Source of the DNA: Cardiobacteriales bacterium
GTDB taxonomy: Bacteria > Pseudomonadota > Gammaproteobacteria > Cardiobacteriales > Wohlfahrtiimonadaceae
DNA: 6,451 nucleotides
Assembly: GCA_030150565.1 (NCBI GenBank)
Contig: JASLFR010000100.1
Coordinates: 1 to 6,451 of the forward strand
Reading direction: 5' to 3'
The translations under genes were made by a program, and so were the position numbers. The notes under the pieces are model-generated. The model did no database searches, had not been told where the DNA came from, and saw nothing but the letters and a program-made list of their open reading frames with translations. Position 1 is the first letter of the stretch; each line of letters opens with the position of its first letter. Below are positions 5,655 through 6,451 of this stretch, piece by piece.

Positions 5655-6002
5655 TTAAGGGCGATAATTCTCCCAAAGATGTTCTGTTCGCTCTTCGGTA
5701 AGATCGATCATACAGCGAGAGTGAATAATTCCATTGATGCTCCCTGAGTAGAGCGCGGTGCGAGCGTTACACTCCTTATCCCGAAAGGTGATCCAAGCTC
5801 TCTGCGCGTAACGGAGCTCCTGCCGACTCTCCCCCATAAACGCCATCGCATTTTTATACGCCTTCATCAATTCATCATCAGCCGTTTTATATCTTTTAGT
5901 GAGACACTCATTCATATCGATCGTATTGCCATCGGCACAATAGGTGGCAAAGGCTGGGAGGCTCATGAGTGAGAGGAGTGTAGCAGTGAGTAGTCGGCGC
6001 AT
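5655..6002 (-). CDS. Exported LprI/DUF1311 family protein (lysozyme-inhibitor-like)
   Basis: A 115-residue secreted protein. Residues 1-19 form a signal peptide: basic MRR, a hydrophobic core, and an AFA motif (17-19) for cleavage before Thr20. The mature part matches the DUF1311/LprI N-terminal pattern: an early CLTKRYKTADDELMKAYK helix (33-50), then QRAWITFRDKEC (67-78), SGSI (86-89) and CMIDLTEERTEHL (97-109). The four cysteines (22, 33, 78, 97) probably make two disulphides, which fits a periplasmic location. The family is named after mycobacterial LprI, reported to inhibit lysozyme; for most proteobacterial members the function is untested, so the name is only a family label. No lipobox is present, unlike lipoprotein members. 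The ATG at 6002 is preceded on the minus strand by AAAGG about seven bases away. It is divergent from the flavoprotein gene at 6109. Confidence 0.87.
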   Translation of the reverse strand: MRRLLTATLLSLMSLPAFATYCADGNTIDMNECLTKRYKTADDELMKAYKNAMAFMGESRQELRYAQRAWITFRDKECNARTALYSGSINGIIHSRCMIDLTEERTEHLWENYRP

Positions 6003-6039
6003 AGGTTACCTTTCTGTTGAGTTAAGTGGGTGGAGCGTG

Positions 6040-6069
6040 ATTAAACTTTCGATTAATCTATAGAAGCAA
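6040..6069 (-). promoter_or_regulatory. Candidate promoter for the LprI-like gene
   Basis: Read on the minus strand, TTGCTT (6069-6064) and TTTAAT (6045-6040) are separated by 18 bases. The -10 matches consensus at five of six positions, the -35 at only three. The start would be near 6033, about 30 bases before the ATG. Within it, GATTAA (6039-6044) and TTAATC (6053-6058) form a short inverted repeat that might be an operator. Support is weak. Confidence 0.3.
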
Positions 6070-6108
6070 TCTACTATATCTTTAAATTTTGTTAAAGGAG
6101 AACGCATA

Positions 6109-6451
6109 ATGGAGCAACTGCTCAATTTTTTGAATAAGAGTCCGATTCTATTTCTCGCCACTATTGGTGAAGATGGTAAACCGAAAAATCGCCCCTTTCG
6201 CTTCTTAACGGAGGATTCAGGTATGCTCTATTTTGGCACGGGGGCCTCTAAAAAGGTTTATGCAGAGCTTTTAAAAAATCCTTATATCGAATTTTCAAGT
6301 GTTGCTCCCGATTATAGCTGGGCTCTAATATCGGGGCGGATGAGTATTATCGAAAATCTCGATCTAAAAGAGAAAATCTTGGCAAAAAATGGGGAGCTCA
6401 CCGAGATTTATGGCGATGCTTCTAATCCTGAGTTTGTTCTTCTTACCCTCA
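6109..6451 (+). CDS. Pyridoxamine 5'-phosphate oxidase-fold (FMN-binding split barrel) protein, 5' part
   Basis: The first 114 codons are present and the gene runs off the right edge. The start MEQLLNFLNKSPILFLATIGEDGKPKNRPF is typical of the PPOX-like split-barrel family: an N-terminal helix, then a beta strand with ATxxxDGxPxxRP. The following LYFGTGASKKVYAELLKNPYIEFSSV (40-65) matches the strand, the Lys-rich flavin phosphate-contact region and the next helix and strand. The ~130-residue family members of this kind bind FMN or a related cofactor and are often annotated as PPOX-family reductases; few act in true vitamin B6 synthesis, so a pdxH function should not be inferred. The ATG at 6109 has AAAGGAG (6094-6100) eight bases upstream. 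The C-terminal residues needed to judge the dimer are outside the window. Confidence 0.87.
   Translation, partial: MEQLLNFLNKSPILFLATIGEDGKPKNRPFRFLTEDSGMLYFGTGASKKVYAELLKNPYIEFSSVAPDYSWALISGRMSIIENLDLKEKILAKNGELTEIYGDASNPEFVLLTL

Noticed and set aside
5641..5667. Imperfect hairpin (TTGTCGC/GCGATAA) between the micro-protein frame and the LprI-like gene as a convergent terminator.
   Set aside because: Includes a G-T pair and a bulge and has no T tract on either strand, so a terminator cannot be supported.

Overview
The window reads as ordinary chromosome from a Gram-negative, most likely gammaproteobacterial, organism. The evidence is a Kdo-hydroxylase for lipopolysaccharide, a murein-recycling anmK end, a YfeX-like DyP peroxidase and a Fur-box-like site. 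Base composition looks moderate by eye. I cannot name the genus; a lineage such as Ignatzschineria/Wohlfahrtiimonas would fit but is only a guess. There is no phage, transposon, CRISPR array, tRNA or rRNA. Genes are small, closely packed and alternate in strand, typical of a housekeeping/accessory mosaic.

Layout. Positions 2-181 carry the C-terminal end of AnmK. On the plus strand follow a DoxX-family membrane protein (334-744), a Kdo-hydroxylase KdoO (822-1709) and a two-helix DUF2798 protein (1760-2011), closed by a hairpin terminator (2033-2064). A minus-strand alpha/beta-hydrolase carboxylesterase (2063-2722) converges on that terminator. It is divergent from an unrecognised membrane-anchored protein (2809-3312), whose 3' end overlaps a convergent minus-strand Nudix hydrolase (3287-3712).

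The Nudix gene is divergent from a TetR-family regulator (3862-4446). The shared intergenic region holds an extended -10 promoter inside a perfect 7-5-7 palindrome that matches the Fur consensus at 15 of 19 positions. The regulator is followed by a YfeX-like DyP peroxidase (4527-5441), which has Glu in place of the usual catalytic Asp and ends at a very strong terminator (5466-5500). A possible 37-residue membrane micro-protein (5520-5633), a minus-strand exported LprI/DUF1311 protein (5655-6002) and the start of a PPOX-fold flavoprotein (6109 to the right edge) complete the window.

How the parts may work together. The TetR regulator and DyP peroxidase look like one iron- or haem-responsive unit controlled by the palindrome. 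KdoO modifies the inner core of LPS, and AnmK and the LprI-like protein also touch the cell envelope, but nothing shows the envelope genes are co-regulated. No stretch longer than about 210 bases lacks a gene. I see no clear new multi-gene system; the regulatory palindrome and the variant DyP active site deserve the most attention.
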